Source of the DNA: Macrostomum hystrix
Lineage: Eukaryota > Platyhelminthes > Macrostomidae
Direction of reading: 5' to 3'
Length of the DNA stretch: 64,000 nt
Assembly: GCA_950097015.1 (NCBI GenBank)
Contig: CATNEN010000025.1
Span: 3,449,001 to 3,513,000, forward strand
The translations under genes were made by a program, and so were the position numbers. The notes under the pieces are model-generated. The model made no database searches and was not told where the DNA came from. It saw nothing but the letters and a program-made list of their open reading frames with translations. The number at the start of each line of letters is the position of its first letter. The stretch's first letter is position 1. This document shows positions 12,635 to 23,705 of the stretch, piece after piece.

Positions 12635-12882
12635 CCCGATGTGCAGCCAACAGCATCTGAAGGCTGCGTACCGCTATTCAGTCTATGGACTGGGGGGACG
12701 CCATACCCACCTTCAATTACCCCAGCTGATGCCCGTACCCATTTAACAGCTGGGTGAACTGATGCAATGCAGAGTTAAGTGTCTTGATAAATGACACAAA
12801 TTGTTCTAGTGAAGTTGGGAATCAAACCTCTGACCTTCTCATCCTGAGTCCGACGCTCTAGCCACTAGGCCACAGCCCCTGC
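12635..12882 (-). mobile_element. SINE-A copy with the clearest tRNA head
   Basis: On the minus strand the head reads with A-box-like TGGCCTAGTGG, then GAGCGTCGGACTC and B-box-like GGTTTGATTCCC, spaced as in a tRNA. The body holds the usual CCCAGCTGTTAAAT-type and CAGTCYATRGACTG strings. It lies between MSH6 and UFM1. A tRNA-derived SINE is the best reading; it is not a functional tRNA because the acceptor stem does not close. Confidence 0.85.
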
Positions 12883-13636
12883 CAGTTCACTAGCAGTTAC
12901 ACTACTTATAATAGTAAGGTTAAAATTTTAAAGAAATAAAGATAAACATCACGACACAATTGGTCATGTTCAGGCGATTTTTAATTTCTGTTTTAGTTGC
13001 AACTATATTGCCAAGAGTGTCGAATTAGTCCATCAAACACTTGGAGACACACACACACTGCGGTAGGCGTGAACAATAGGACCCACAAAACAGAAGAGAA
13101 CAGTCAATAGACAGAAGAGAATAGAGAGAAGCGACAAATAGGGAAAATGCGCGAATAACAGGAAATATAGTATCGTCATAATAATATGAATAATAAAGAA
13201 AAGTATTATATAATGTGGTTAGTGAACATCAAACCAGGAGTTAAAAATATATATTAATTTTTTAAGGAGAAACATTTAGCTGCTACTTATGTCGTCGCCG
13301 TTATCTGCTAAAAGAAATTTTTAGCTTAACACTTGAATTCAAGCGGTAATATTTTATATAGTAAGTACTCCTAATCCCTGGTTATGTAACGACAAAGATT
13401 TCTAAGCAGCTCTTTATAATATTAATATCAGTAAAGGCGTTAAATTAAAGTGCATGTTTTACATACGAACGAATTAATAGAAATAAACAATTATTGAACT
13501 CAATGAACACAGCAATCGAAAAGGAAGCAAACACGAATACATTAAACACAAAAATCTAAGCGTAATATAATGGCCTAATCAAAACGATGAATTAGTCAAA
13601 TCTCATAGGACTCTATGACTTGGACAGAATAATGAA
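12883..13636. other. Region downstream of UFM1, no gene seen
   Basis: AT-rich, low-coding sequence between the UFM1 stop and the SINE at 12635-12882. It probably includes the UFM1 3' untranslated region. No conserved ORF or RNA gene is recognised. Confidence 0.4.
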
Positions 13637-13997
13637 TTAGTTCGAATAGCCGACCCGATCGCGCGGAATGAGCCGCAACTCTGAGCCGTATTTAAGAAAC
13701 ACTTCTCCAGCGGTCTGCTGGGGATTAATACCCACGCCGTCATTGGTGATGATGGCGCTAGTGGCCGGCGGCACTTTGAACTCTTCGGCTGAGAATTTCA
13801 GCACGGCCGTGAATGGAGTCGCCTCGGGCACGCTCAGCCTTATAGGGAGAGCAGAAAATTCACACGAATTAGACAACTGACATAAAATAAAATACTTAAA
13901 AACATTTCAGTTGGAGCATGTATATCCTTTGAACTTACACTTTGTAGGGAAGCTTCGGGTCAGATGTCAAGGTAATTTTAAAAGTAACCTTCGACAT
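13637..13997 (-). CDS. UFM1: UFM1, ubiquitin-fold modifier 1
   Basis: Small ubiquitin-like protein activated by UBA5 and conjugated through UFC1 and UFL1 to targets such as ribosomal protein uL24 at the ER. Two exons, 13997-13939 and 13838-13637; the intron falls in the Val codon of [10 protein letters not shown]. The product is 86 residues against about 85 in vertebrates, starts [19 protein letters not shown], and keeps [13 protein letters not shown] and RDRVG. UFM1 is made as a precursor and trimmed to expose a C-terminal Val-Gly; here the tail after Gly83 is three residues (YSN), where many animals have two. Both splice sites are canonical. The gene lies about 1.5 kb upstream of MSH6 on the same strand with a SINE between, so no operon is implied. 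Confidence 0.96.
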
Positions 13998-15387
13998 TGT
14001 TTTAGTTGAACTGCAAATAATCATGATTGTTTCTTCAATGATTTGGTTGCGAAATGTGCTTCATAAAATCAAAAAATTATGTTATGTAGCCCTGATATAA
14101 CACATCTGTTGTGGCTTATTTTATATAACATCAGATGCTATTGGATTCACATTACTTCACATCATTCACTTACATTCACATCCACTTCAATAACAGCAAC
14201 TTTAGTAACAAGAATTGCCAATGTCGCTAACAACCACATTGATAACAACTTATTTGGCCAAATGATTAATAACAGTTACAATAAAACAACTTTGGGAAAT
14301 AAATGTTAACCTACTTTTGTAATAGTAATAATAATACATGCAAAAATACTACTTACAATTTACAATCCTAGTTGTGCCTTAATTATAATACAAGCATATT
14401 TAATTTTGTTTACTATTGTTTCTACCAAGATTTAAAATTAAATATATGTACATGTATGAATACACTGGTGCAACTACGGGAGTGGGAGCGATCCAAATAT
14501 AGTAGGGGTACCAGGCAAATTTTTCAACAAAATGGTCCTTGAACCCTATCCAGCACTTGTCCAGGATGATTCACTTTTGGTCTACCCCTCAATTCCCCCC
14601 ATTTGAAAATCCTAGTTGCATCACTGTATATATACACAAGTTGCAAACCTGGCCTAACCTCAAAGGAATGGGGGTTTATAATTTCAATGAATGCTCCAGA
14701 ACTGTTTTACAAAAAGGATCATGCAAATTGACTTTGTTTTAGAATGACTTGAATTGCACAAATAGATGTAAAATAATTGTGAACTAAAGGTAAGGGGTTT
14801 TAGTATTACACATACATGCGCAACCTCCCAAATCTTAGCTGGCCGTGCAACTTAGTTTTTGCTCTCACTTGCAACTTAGTTTGTTTCATTGCTCTATTGC
14901 TCTATTGCTTTCATTGCTCTATGACTTAGTTTGCTCTCATTTTCTCTCCCCTTTTTCCATTTCTTCACGCCTTCCTTTTTTGTCCCTTGGTCCCCCCTTT
15001 GACTTTTTTGTGCTTGGTCAATTGGTTTTTGCGACTTACCTTGCTTGGCCCTCGTTTCACCCGGCCGGTTCGGCCGGGTTGGCCGGGTGTTGCGCATGTA
15101 TGGTATTACAGACGTTTACAGTTAACATTCCTGAAATTTTCTATGATAAGGATCCTATACATTTACTTCTTCAGTTTACAACCATTTAAATAGTAGAAAT
15201 AAATCTAAATAATAATGAACTAAAGCTAGCCTAAGGGGGTAGCAGCTAGTTAGTTCCAAGGTTTGAAGACAAATCAATTGCCAATAAGTGCAAGTTGAGC
15301 AGACAACTCTCAGAAACTGCTGCAAAGACCTGTGGATTGATGAGACAAATGAATTAGTATACTGTTGTATGTTTCCACAACCTTTCA

Positions 15388-15450
15388 GCTTTGGTTCACA
15401 GTTATTTATATGTATCTCTTCTATTTCATTAAAATGGTTGTAAACTAAAG
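15388..15450. other. Hairpin of the TTGTAAACTAAAG family, copy 1
   Basis: Left arm CTTTGGTTCACAGTTATTT pairs with right arm AAAATGGTTGTAAACTAAAG through a stem of roughly 19 bp with several G-T pairs and one or two mismatches, and a loop of about 24 bases. The same arms occur at 15523-15574. Confidence 0.5.
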
Positions 15451-15522
15451 GCAGAGAGTATTCAGATAGTGATCACATTCTGTTATTGCTACTAGTCACT
15501 ACTCATAGTAAACCCCCTACCA

Positions 15523-15574
15523 TTGGTTCACAATCATTAACATGCTTTTTGTGATATAAATGATTGTAAACTAA
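15523..15574. other. Hairpin of the TTGTAAACTAAAG family, copy 2
   Basis: TTGGTTCACAATCATT (15523-15538) and AATGATTGTAAACTAA (15559-15574) form a 16-bp stem with two non-Watson-Crick positions around a 20-base loop. The arms match copy 1 with compensating differences. Confidence 0.55.
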
Positions 15575-16330
15575 AGTGGATAAATAGAATCCTTTTTGTA
15601 GAACATTAAATAACACAAAATAAAAAACCCAGTAAATAAAAATCTATTTAGGTTTCCTATAAAACAAGCCATAATTGCTGAAAATAATACAAAAAACACT
15701 AGGATAAATTTATATAAGCTAAGCATGGAAGTGTATGTTTATGATTTATACAATACCAACTTCAGTAAGGAAAAGTGCCCCCCATATCACGTCATTGTCT
15801 CATACAAATAATCATAATATAGAAAATAATAAATGATCCTGAGCATCCAGTGCAGTGGTCATATAATTCTCGAATTACCCAATACTAAAAAAATGCTTCT
15901 AGGTAAAATTATCAATTATGTAATGAGCACAGTAGTTTTAGACAGTCGAAATTTACGGGCTTATATTTATAATACCAGTTTTACTTACAACTATATCTGT
16001 AAGATTAAAATGTAATAAATAGTAAAAGCAGTACCCTGAAGAAGCGCCTCGTGGCACTCGTACGTAATAATACTTTTAGACACAGAAATTGACGTGTGGT
16101 AAAGTTTAATTTTAAATAAATTTCGCGTACGCTTTTAAATGCACAATTTAAAACAAGTTTAGAATACGATAAATAATATTTTATGTTTTTTTTGTGCTTA
16201 CATTTCCTGCTATAATTAAACGATACAAAATGTTATAATTTACCATAGCTAGACAAAAAACATTAAAAAATTTGTTCGGATCAATTCGGTCGGCATTTTT
16301 TAAAATACTTCTGCACCATTACGTATATAT

Positions 16331-16368
16331 CAAGGTCCACTAGAAGAAAGATCTTCTAGTGGTCCTTG
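16331..16368. other. Strong 17-bp hairpin with 4-base loop
   Basis: CAAGGTCCACTAGAAGA and TCTTCTAGTGGTCCTTG pair with a single mismatch around a 4-base loop. No poly-T tract follows closely. It is isolated in AT-rich DNA, and its function is unknown. Confidence 0.6.
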
Positions 16369-18424
16369 CGTTATATGTGCGTAAAAAGCAGTAAACTCGG
16401 ACGGATTATAAAATGAAATAAGTCCCTTAAGCGATATGAATTAGCGTATATTTGAGGATGTAAAAGTCTTAGAAAGCAATGTATCAATTATTATATCAGT
16501 AAAGAGCTTGAGCCAAAAAGTAATAGGGTAGTAGTAATAGTAGTAGTAGTATCAATTTTCAAGTAAGCATAATTGGACAGTAAAGAATACAATTGTCTAT
16601 GGCCAGGGCAGGTATAATTAGAGTTTCAGCCTAATCTGAATCAAGTTGTTCTCAGGGCAAGCAATAGGTGAATAGTCCAGAAACTTTTTCACCACCCCTT
16701 GTAATAATAGAGGCCTTTGTAAAGAAGTATCACTTTTTTATCGTGCATTTTGTTATTTTATTATAAAAGTACATTGGAAACCCCTAAGACAAGAGCAAGA
16801 GGAAAATTCTCATTTGAAGATAAACTCTGTCTAAGATTGTGTGATAATTGATCCCAGATAGAATTTTGCCTAAAATAGTTTGCCGACTGTAGGTAGGGTA
16901 GGCCTACACATCAATCAAAACAGTAAACAGCTTCAAAGCAAAATGGCCAGATGACAATCTTACAAAACTCTGCTATTATTACAATACAACAAAGTTGAAC
17001 AAACAATTGACCTGAATTCTAACAAAACAAACCCATGGAGCAACTTGTGTAATTTTTTCATTTAAAATAAGTATGCCCCTGTTGTGCTATAGGCCCTATG
17101 CATGCTCTACACCCCTGTAAATGGAAATAATAGAACATTTTATGTAACAAATAATAAAGTCTATACATCTGGTTGTGATGGTCAGGCTTGAAATGTAAAT
17201 TTTAATTTAAAATTAAAAAATAATATTATTCAAATATCAAAGCATTGTGTCAGTGTTAATACTTTATTATGTTCACAAAGTAATGGATAAGGCCTAGGGC
17301 CTATAGAAATATATTCAGCTAGCTAGCTAATTTTGCTACTTAACCAGGTATGGTTTTTATATATTTATAATTTTTTATCATAATAGCTATAATTATATTT
17401 GTAGAGACTATATAACATGGAATTAACTTGCTGTTTTTATTTTTATTTACCTGAAACTAAAATATTATGTAGGCTAAATGTGAAGCCTGGCTTATGAAAC
17501 TATGTTAAGTAGTTAAGTTAAAGTAGTAAGTACTAAGTACTAAATAGTAAATTCATTTAGTATATTGTCTTGAACTTGATGAACTGGATCATAGACTGAA
17601 GGCTAGGGCCTATCCATTAGCTAAATAAATTAAATAGATGAAGTTTATTATATTAATGAAGTGTTAAATTGTCAGTTTTTTACCTATTTTGTGGCAGTTT
17701 TAATAGTCATAAGCCTATAATGTGCTGTAGTAGCTACAATTTATATATGATTTTTATTGAATAGAAAGGGATGACAAAATACTATTTAAGCATTAGGGGT
17801 ATAGCAACAGTGAATATTGTGCTATATCCTTGATGTGGTTTTTGGTGCACTTAGCACTTCAACTTAATTTGATGCCCTTTGATTTGAATTGAAGCATTTC
17901 ACCTAAATATATATAGCCAAATTTTATGATTTGCTTTTTAGACTGGGTTCTAGGTGGTAATCAGTCTAAAATTAATGTCAGAAAGTCTCTGAAATCAGAT
18001 ATAAGGTCAATTTTCTCTAATATTTTAATCTGAATAAAAACTGATGAGTAGGATAACCAAAACTTATCCTACTGACTCCTACTGATTTTATAACTAATAA
18101 TAAAATGGACATGGGGATAGTGATGTAAATGGTCTAAGAGTTTAAGTGGCCTAGCTATGATTGACATCTTTCCAAGTTCTCTAGACTGCTCCACAGACCA
18201 CTTGGATACATTTTATCTTGAATTAAGACACTACTAAAACTTGCATATGGCTAACAGGAACATTCTTTTTTTCATTTATAAATGTATTATGGAAAGGTGC
18301 TAGCTTACAAGCATAAATGAACAATGAACAATGAGCATAAGTGCCAACACCTTAATTATTACATATTTTAGGCTTATCAGGGTAAAAAAAATTTGATTTC
18401 AAAAGAAAGGATTTAAGTATCACA

Positions 18425-19440
18425 CCTTGGTCAAGGCTGAAGAATACAATACAATACAATAAGTACAATGTCCACTGACCACAAGTGGCCTGAAAAGGGG
18501 GGCATTGTCAAAAAACACATCTGGCCACAGTCTTTGATGAAGGCACCGCCATTAGCCTGTTTGGGCGCCCTGGCGTCTTCTAACAGACAGTCAATGAACC
18601 TCCAGGTTCGCGCCTGACCTCGCCAGTATGGGCCCTGCTGCGTGTGCAGCAAAACCTCCTGCAGCGGCTCCGGGCAACAGGCGCTGTTGTCATGCTTGGA
18701 GGGCTCACCTTGCCCATTGATAGAAGGCCTGGTTTGTGACATGATCGGTGTGGTGGTGGATGCTGAAGGCAGCGCGCAGCAGGCTGGAGTGAGCTGCGTC
18801 CAGCTGACGTTGCAGCACCTCCGTCATGGTCCAGGTTTCGGCATTGTAAAAAAGCACGGTTTACACAACCGCCTGGAACAGTCGGGTCCTCAGCAGATCT
18901 GGCAGGGCGTCGCTTTGAAGCACGACTCGAACTGAGTGGAAAGCTGCCCAGGTGAGCCCTCTGCAACGTCGCAAATCCTCTTGGACACTGGGCACAAGAC
19001 CGCCAAGATACCGGAACTGCTCACACCGGGGTAGGGATGTTGCCGTCGAGCTGTCTATGCTGGGAAGACGGATGTCAGCTGGCAGGTCAGCAGGCACAGT
19101 GAGGACCTCCGTCTTCTTGGCATTGATTTTGAGGCCAACCCTTGCAGCGGCAGCAGCGAGGCCGTCAAGCAGGCATTGGGCATCTTCAGCGGTGGAGGCT
19201 AACAGGGCCAGGTCGTCGGCGTAGCCTAGGACTGCCAGTCGCTTCTCTGGGTGCCGGCTGCTTGTTCGCCTGCATAGGATGTAGCCGTCTGAGTTGTCCG
19301 TAGACCTGTCCGCAGCACCCAGTCCAGGATGAGGATGAACAGGAAAGGAGCGAGGGTGTCTCCCTGCAGGACTCCGGATGATGTTGTGAATGGGTCAGAC
19401 AGGCCATCAGGTGTGACCACAGCGGCTGAAGAATGCTAGT
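18425..19440 (-). pseudogene. Decayed non-LTR retrotransposon, reverse transcriptase part
   Basis: The minus strand encodes the second half of a non-LTR reverse transcriptase: GVLQGDTLAPFLFILILDWV (near 19375-19310), then after a frame change the catalytic YADDLALLAST (near 19225-19195), GLKINAKKTEVL, and CEQFRYLGGLVPS. Further down come LFQAVV, an in-frame stop, then NAETWTMTEVLQRQLDAAH. The frameshift and stop make it non-functional. It appears 5'-truncated, starting inside the RT domain, and ends in a short (TTGTA)n-type tail at 18446-18462, typical of target-primed insertion. The clade (RTE, CR1 or other) cannot be settled by eye. It lies upstream of the C2orf76 homologue on the opposite strand. 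Confidence 0.85.
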
Positions 19441-19877
19441 GCCCCCTCTGCTGTTATCCCCATGCAACATCACTGTGTATAGCTATGGTTCTATACTAAA
19501 TTGAGTAAGTCAAAGGAATTTGGCTTTATGGGTTCTGGGTGCAAGGTTACTTAAGATCTTCTTAGTTTTGAAGCAGATAAAACCTTATCTATGACTATAA
19601 ATCTAAAATATATTGCAGAAGTCCTAGACTCAAGTATTTATGATAATTTAGTTATAATTTTGCTGTTTAAAAGTCAATTCGTTTGTGTTTAGGTGGCCCT
19701 TACTACAATGCTCTACAGAATAAAACCATGCTGAAAGAAGCTTGACTATGCAACTTAAGGGTTAAGACGTTTTCACTGGCAGCAGATGCACACAAAGCTT
19801 TGCGAGACTTCATTTTTAACGACTGTAAAAAACAAACGTTTTAATTTCACACACTTCAGCCCAATCCCGGCCAAGGC
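19441..19877. other. Upstream region of the C2orf76 homologue
   Basis: AT-rich sequence between the retrotransposon remnant and the start codon at 19878. It should contain the promoter and 5' untranslated region, but no clear core element is seen. Confidence 0.3.
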
Positions 19878-20261
19878 ATGACATCAACCCTGACCATTCG
19901 CCTGATTCGATCGTTCGAATTCAAGAATGTTCGAAATGTGGTTCTGAACTCGCTGGATCTTGACAAGGCCACCGTGGCTGATCTTAAAGCCGCTATTCGT
20001 CAAGCTCTAGCAACTAGCAGGTCCCTGCCGCCAACATTTAAATCCTTCGGCTTTGACACTCTCAAGATCCACTGCCTACCTCAGGCTGCTAAGCCAAACG
20101 ATTTGGTTGTCAATGTAGAAAATGATGAGGCTCTGATTCTGGGCAATGATTCTGCCACCTTGGCCAGCTGCGGCATTGTTCACGAGACTGAGCTGTCATA
20201 TTTTAATTACGCAGATTATTGCGCCTATAAGGAGAATCCAGTCACTGCGTTTAAATGGTAG
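19878..20261 (+). CDS. C2orf76-like UPF0538 protein
   Basis: Single-exon ORF of 127 residues, close to the family's usual length of about 126. Family hallmarks are visible: an N-terminal ITVRLIRSFE-like stretch (TLTIRLIRSFEFKNVRNVVL), LPPTFKSFGFDTLKI, a region around NDLVVNVENDE, LASCGIVHETELSYFNYADY, and the C-terminal PVTAFKW, where homologues have an Asn-Pro-x-x-x-Trp-like end. The fold is probably ubiquitin-like, judging by length and strand pattern; the molecular function is unknown in the family. The start is the first ATG of the open frame and matches homologue length. GC-rich codons contrast with the flanking AT-rich DNA. No intron is apparent. Confidence 0.88.
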   Translation: MTSTLTIRLIRSFEFKNVRNVVLNSLDLDKATVADLKAAIRQALATSRSLPPTFKSFGFDTLKIHCLPQAAKPNDLVVNVENDEALILGNDSATLASCGIVHETELSYFNYADYCAYKENPVTAFKW

Positions 20262-20793
20262 TTTAAATTTTAAATTTAAACTAGCCATAGTCTCTATAGG
20301 CTTTCTCACATCTTTGACCTTTTTATTGTATTTAGCATTATTGCATTGTTGTTATATTGCTCAAAGTTGTTATATTATTTTTTCATTTGATTTTATATTC
20401 GGATTGGTTAATTAAAACTCATGTCTTAGCCCGCACTCGTTAGTTAGCACAGCTAATCATGTTTAGTAGATGTCGACGATCGCAACAAACAAATATTTCC
20501 TACCATATTCGTAATGCGATTATGCATTATGCTTGTTTATGGTTTAAATTATTGATGAATGCATTTCTGTTTTGTAGATTATTGACTAGAAAATGGGAGA
20601 TCGTGTTATTTATTTAACCGTTTTAAAACCAATCGGACTAGCTAGAGCTATTAAATGCTCTCTATCTACTTACAGTAGACAAAATAGTTTATTAGTTAGC
20701 CAAAAAAGGTCAAGTATAAAACTTTGCATATGTCTGTCTTCAATTTGGCTACTTAGTTTATTAAACATGTATATATTCCGAACATTGTTACAT

Positions 20794-21657
20794 GAATTAA
20801 ATAGAGAAAACTCAGAATCAACATTTAAATTTTCTTAGAATTTTGCCAATGCATTTCGACCACAATCGGTCATCTTCAGGGCAGACACATCAATTAACCA
20901 CACAGAACCAAGTTGCATATATATATTTTTTTAAGAAATGAAAACTGTACATTGCAAAGTGCGAATGGCCTCTGCTCGATGGAGTTTGGGAAGAAAGTGG
21001 AAAAATTATTTAGAAGTAACATTGATTCCCAGCTCCGGGTTTTGTACCGCACGGAAAAGATTGCTCAGTTTGTCTGCAGGCTGAAGTCCCATGTTCCTAG
21101 ACCACTTGTTGCAGGTGTCGTGTATAAATTTCATTGTTCTGTGGATCAGAACATCTCCTACATAGGTAAAACTAAGCGACACTTGTACACAAGGGTAAAG
21201 GAGCATTGGATTAGAAATTCTGCCATCAATGAGCACCTTCTCTCGTGTAACTCCTGTTGCAATAAGAACTGTTGTGATATGTTTAAAGTGATTGATTCCT
21301 GTAGCCAAGAAAACAAATTGAATATTCTCGAGGCTATGTACATTAAGGCTCAGAAACCATTTTTGAACAGTCAGTTAGCCATGCGGGTGCAAGCCGCCAA
21401 CTCAATGTGTTTTAGCTATGTTAGAAGCGTCTTTGAACTTTATTTGGTTGTTGTTTTTTTTCTCTTGTTAACCGGACTGGACCGAAATTGATTCGCACTT
21501 TGCAATGTACAGTTTTCATTTCTTAAAAAATATATATAACTTGGTTCTGTGTGTTTAATTGATGTGTCTGCCCTGAAGATGACCGATTGTGGTCGAAATG
21601 CATTGGCAAAATTCTAAGAAAATTTAAATGTTGATTCTGAGTTTTCTCTATTTAATT
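20794..21657 (+). mobile_element. Penelope-like retroelement remnant with GIY-YIG domain
   Basis: The ORF from about 20913 to 21491 encodes a GIY-YIG endonuclease domain: VVYKFHCSV, ISYIGKTKRHLYTRVKEHW (catalytic Tyr and Arg), then NILEAMYIKAQKPFLNSQ with the expected Glu and Asn. The stretch before it (VEKLFRSNIDSQLRVLYRTE) resembles the linker after a Penelope reverse transcriptase; the RT itself is absent. Long inverted repeats of about 170 bases flank the ORF (20794-20966 and 21491-21657), a layout known from Penelope-like elements. Each contains a CTGAAGATGACC...GGTCGAAA motif resembling a hammerhead core. No reading-frame break lies inside the GIY-YIG part. Confidence 0.85.
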
Positions 21658-22510
21658 GTTGTCAAGCGAGCTACTCTACCTGAATTGTTACATGATTCAT
21701 CAGTCTATCAACAATCATTTTGACAAAAACTGTAACAACTGTATTTTTTCTATTTGTGATAAAATATATTCTTTAGCAAAGAATAATCATTTGTTTATGC
21801 TCGAAAGAACGAGGCTCAAATGAGCCAAGTAAATGTAAATAAAAAAATCGTCTGGAAGTCTGGCCTAATTTTCAGTATTCGGTCTGCTTGGCTGCAGCTG
21901 AAACAGCACCCCAACTATATTTGTCATGCATTCCTCCTATCCGACTTGGCCTACCTGGCAATATTCCATTGCTAGCCTTCATTATTGAGCCCAGAAGCGC
22001 ATTAGTCTCTGGCCAGGCCAGACTAGTTCTGTGTTCACCTACCTGCTATGTGAAAGGGAGGAATTTTTATGCTCATAATAGTCCATACTGTATATGTAAA
22101 CGTGTGACCCGTCGGCAGTTCAAGTTGAAAACTAGGCGCTTCACATTGGATTGTTGCAAATATTGTACTTGGCTACTCCGCGGTACAACAGACGTCATGA
22201 TGTATCGGGTGCATAATACGAGTAGGATGGGGCCGAGAGACTGCATGCATGCCATCGCTCATTAGCGGCAAGGATGGGGTCTGCATCGGATAATGGATCG
22301 CCGACTGCACACAGCTATGCCAGGTTTAAGGCTTTAAGCCTCTAATAGGCTTACTTTTGTAAAGTACACTTGCCCAAAACAATCGAAGCGACTGCAGGTT
22401 GTGCACTACACAGTCTGATGTACTCCTGTACCTACAAAGTTTAGCGGTTCGTTCAATTAGTAACGCCACTTATTATCCTTGTCTTTGTAATCTTTTTACA
22501 ATGAGGGAGC
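21658..22510. other. Intergenic region, no gene seen
   Basis: Between the Penelope remnant and the SINE cluster. Open frames such as 21888-22265 show no family similarity or splice context. Nothing further is supported. Confidence 0.4.
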
Positions 22511-22514
22511 TACT

Positions 22515-23140
22515 AGCCAAGGTCCTTACAGCTTTGAACTTCTTTCTGGGAGGTCGGGAGTTCGATTCTTAAGCGTGGTAATATCTTATTATTATTATTA
22601 CATAGTTGCAGGAGGGCTGCAGGCACTGGTACATTTTGTGACTGTAGCCCCGCAGTCAGCGAGGAGGCAATTATGTCCATTTCGCTGACTCCTGAGCACA
22701 CACGCACACAGATACTGTACGCAGACACACACACACAGATATGTACATCTGCCTGAGTTTCTTATCGAAAGGCAGTGTACACACTCCCTGTGCCTTGGAG
22801 TTTGGCATTGGTCCTGATGGGTGCAAATTGCACGACAAGCCCCAAGCCTTCTCTCCGCAGCTGCGCCCCAAAAGAATGCGGCCTCATTGCGGATTCGAGC
22901 TCAGGGACCCTGGTGCAAGAGCCAAACGCGTTAATACCGCTAAGTCTAGGAGACAGTTTGTACTCATTGAACGACACATTTCTTTTTGTGCTTCGGTTCA
23001 CCGAGAAATAAAACAGTTGCAGCATTGTTGGGGTGGAAGTTAGGGCAGGTGTGGCTGCTTCACTAGTCCACAGACTGAACAGCTGTACAGTTTTCGGAAA
23101 CGGGGCGCAATAGCTGTTGCCTGTGCCACTTTCTGAATAT
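22515..23140 (+). mobile_element. Composite SINE: SINE-A split by inverted SINE-B
   Basis: A SINE-A-like head with B-box-like GAGTTCGATTC (near 22556-22569) runs into an ATT repeat. A SINE-B follows on the minus strand (about 22600-22970; tRNA-Ser/Leu-like head near 22890-22950). A SINE-A tail (about 23035-23135, with CAGACTGAACAGCTGTAC and GCGCAATAGCTG) closes it. A microsatellite (ACACACAC) lies inside. The same order and orientation recur at 33535-34085. Confidence 0.7.
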
Positions 23141-23375
23141 CTATGAACTATTTGGCTGAATGCCGGTAATCTAATTTTACCATCTTAAATGTGTAATATT
23201 GGTTGAATACATGTACACGATAAAGTGTACACTCATAATAACGAAGCATATCACAATGACGGCAGCAGCTGACGATGACTAAACATGCACACGGAATAGA
23301 TGACGCATCAGCAGCCGCCGCGCCACGCTGCCCCCTCCTGCAGCTGCTGCATATTTGGTATTCCAGCCAAATAGA

Positions 23376-23705
23376 CTAGAGAAATTCCTTCCCTTTACAT
23401 TGGACATATTCGCAAAGAACGCGCTGCTGCAGTGTCAGATGGCGCCCGAGCATGGTCCTATCGTACCGGGGGAATGATTGCGAGCCTAAAAATCTCTTTC
23501 CGGCGAAGTATACAGCGAAGTCACCCCCCTCCAAGAGCATGCCGGCATGGCCTTCTGCAGTTTTAAAGTCATCCTCTTTCCCGATCCTCTCTGCGGGCCG
23601 CACCTCCCGGCTGAACAGCATTCCTCGGACTTCAGCTGCTGCCGTGGCGCACGCTGGCGTTTGCTCGACCTCCTTTCCTATATAGCAAGAAAATCTTCTG
23701 CCCAA
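23376..23705 (-). other. Unassigned GC-rich open frame
   Basis: 109 codons on the minus strand, GC-richer than its surroundings, with a mixed, protein-like composition (for example EVRPAERIGKEDDFKTAEGH and GRHLTLQQRVLCEYVQCKG). I do not recognise a family. It lies upstream of, and antisense to, the first tropomyosin exons. It may be a transposon relic or chance. Confidence 0.25.

Larger units (their letters stand above)
13998..18424. other. AT-rich intergenic region with small hairpins
   Basis: About 4.4 kb without a recognisable gene. It holds related short hairpins at 15388-15450 and 15523-15574, a strong separate hairpin at 16331-16368, and short TAG/TAA trinucleotide runs near 16530-16552. 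A GC-rich patch near 15050-15090 (CCGGCCGGTTCGGCCGGGTTGGCCGG) is a short simple repeat. Open frames here are short and unlike known proteins. Confidence 0.5.

Noticed and set aside
12840..12882. Functional tRNA genes at SINE heads (also near 37400, 33960 and 61670)
   Set aside because: A and B boxes are tRNA-like, but acceptor stems do not close and each head continues into a SINE body.
18861..19097. Host gene encoding the LPRCEQFRYLGG protein
   Set aside because: It is part of a reverse transcriptase with YADD box, frameshift and in-frame stop.
20593..20838. Small gene between C2orf76 homologue and the Penelope relic
   Set aside because: AT-rich, biased composition, overlaps the left inverted repeat, no similarity.
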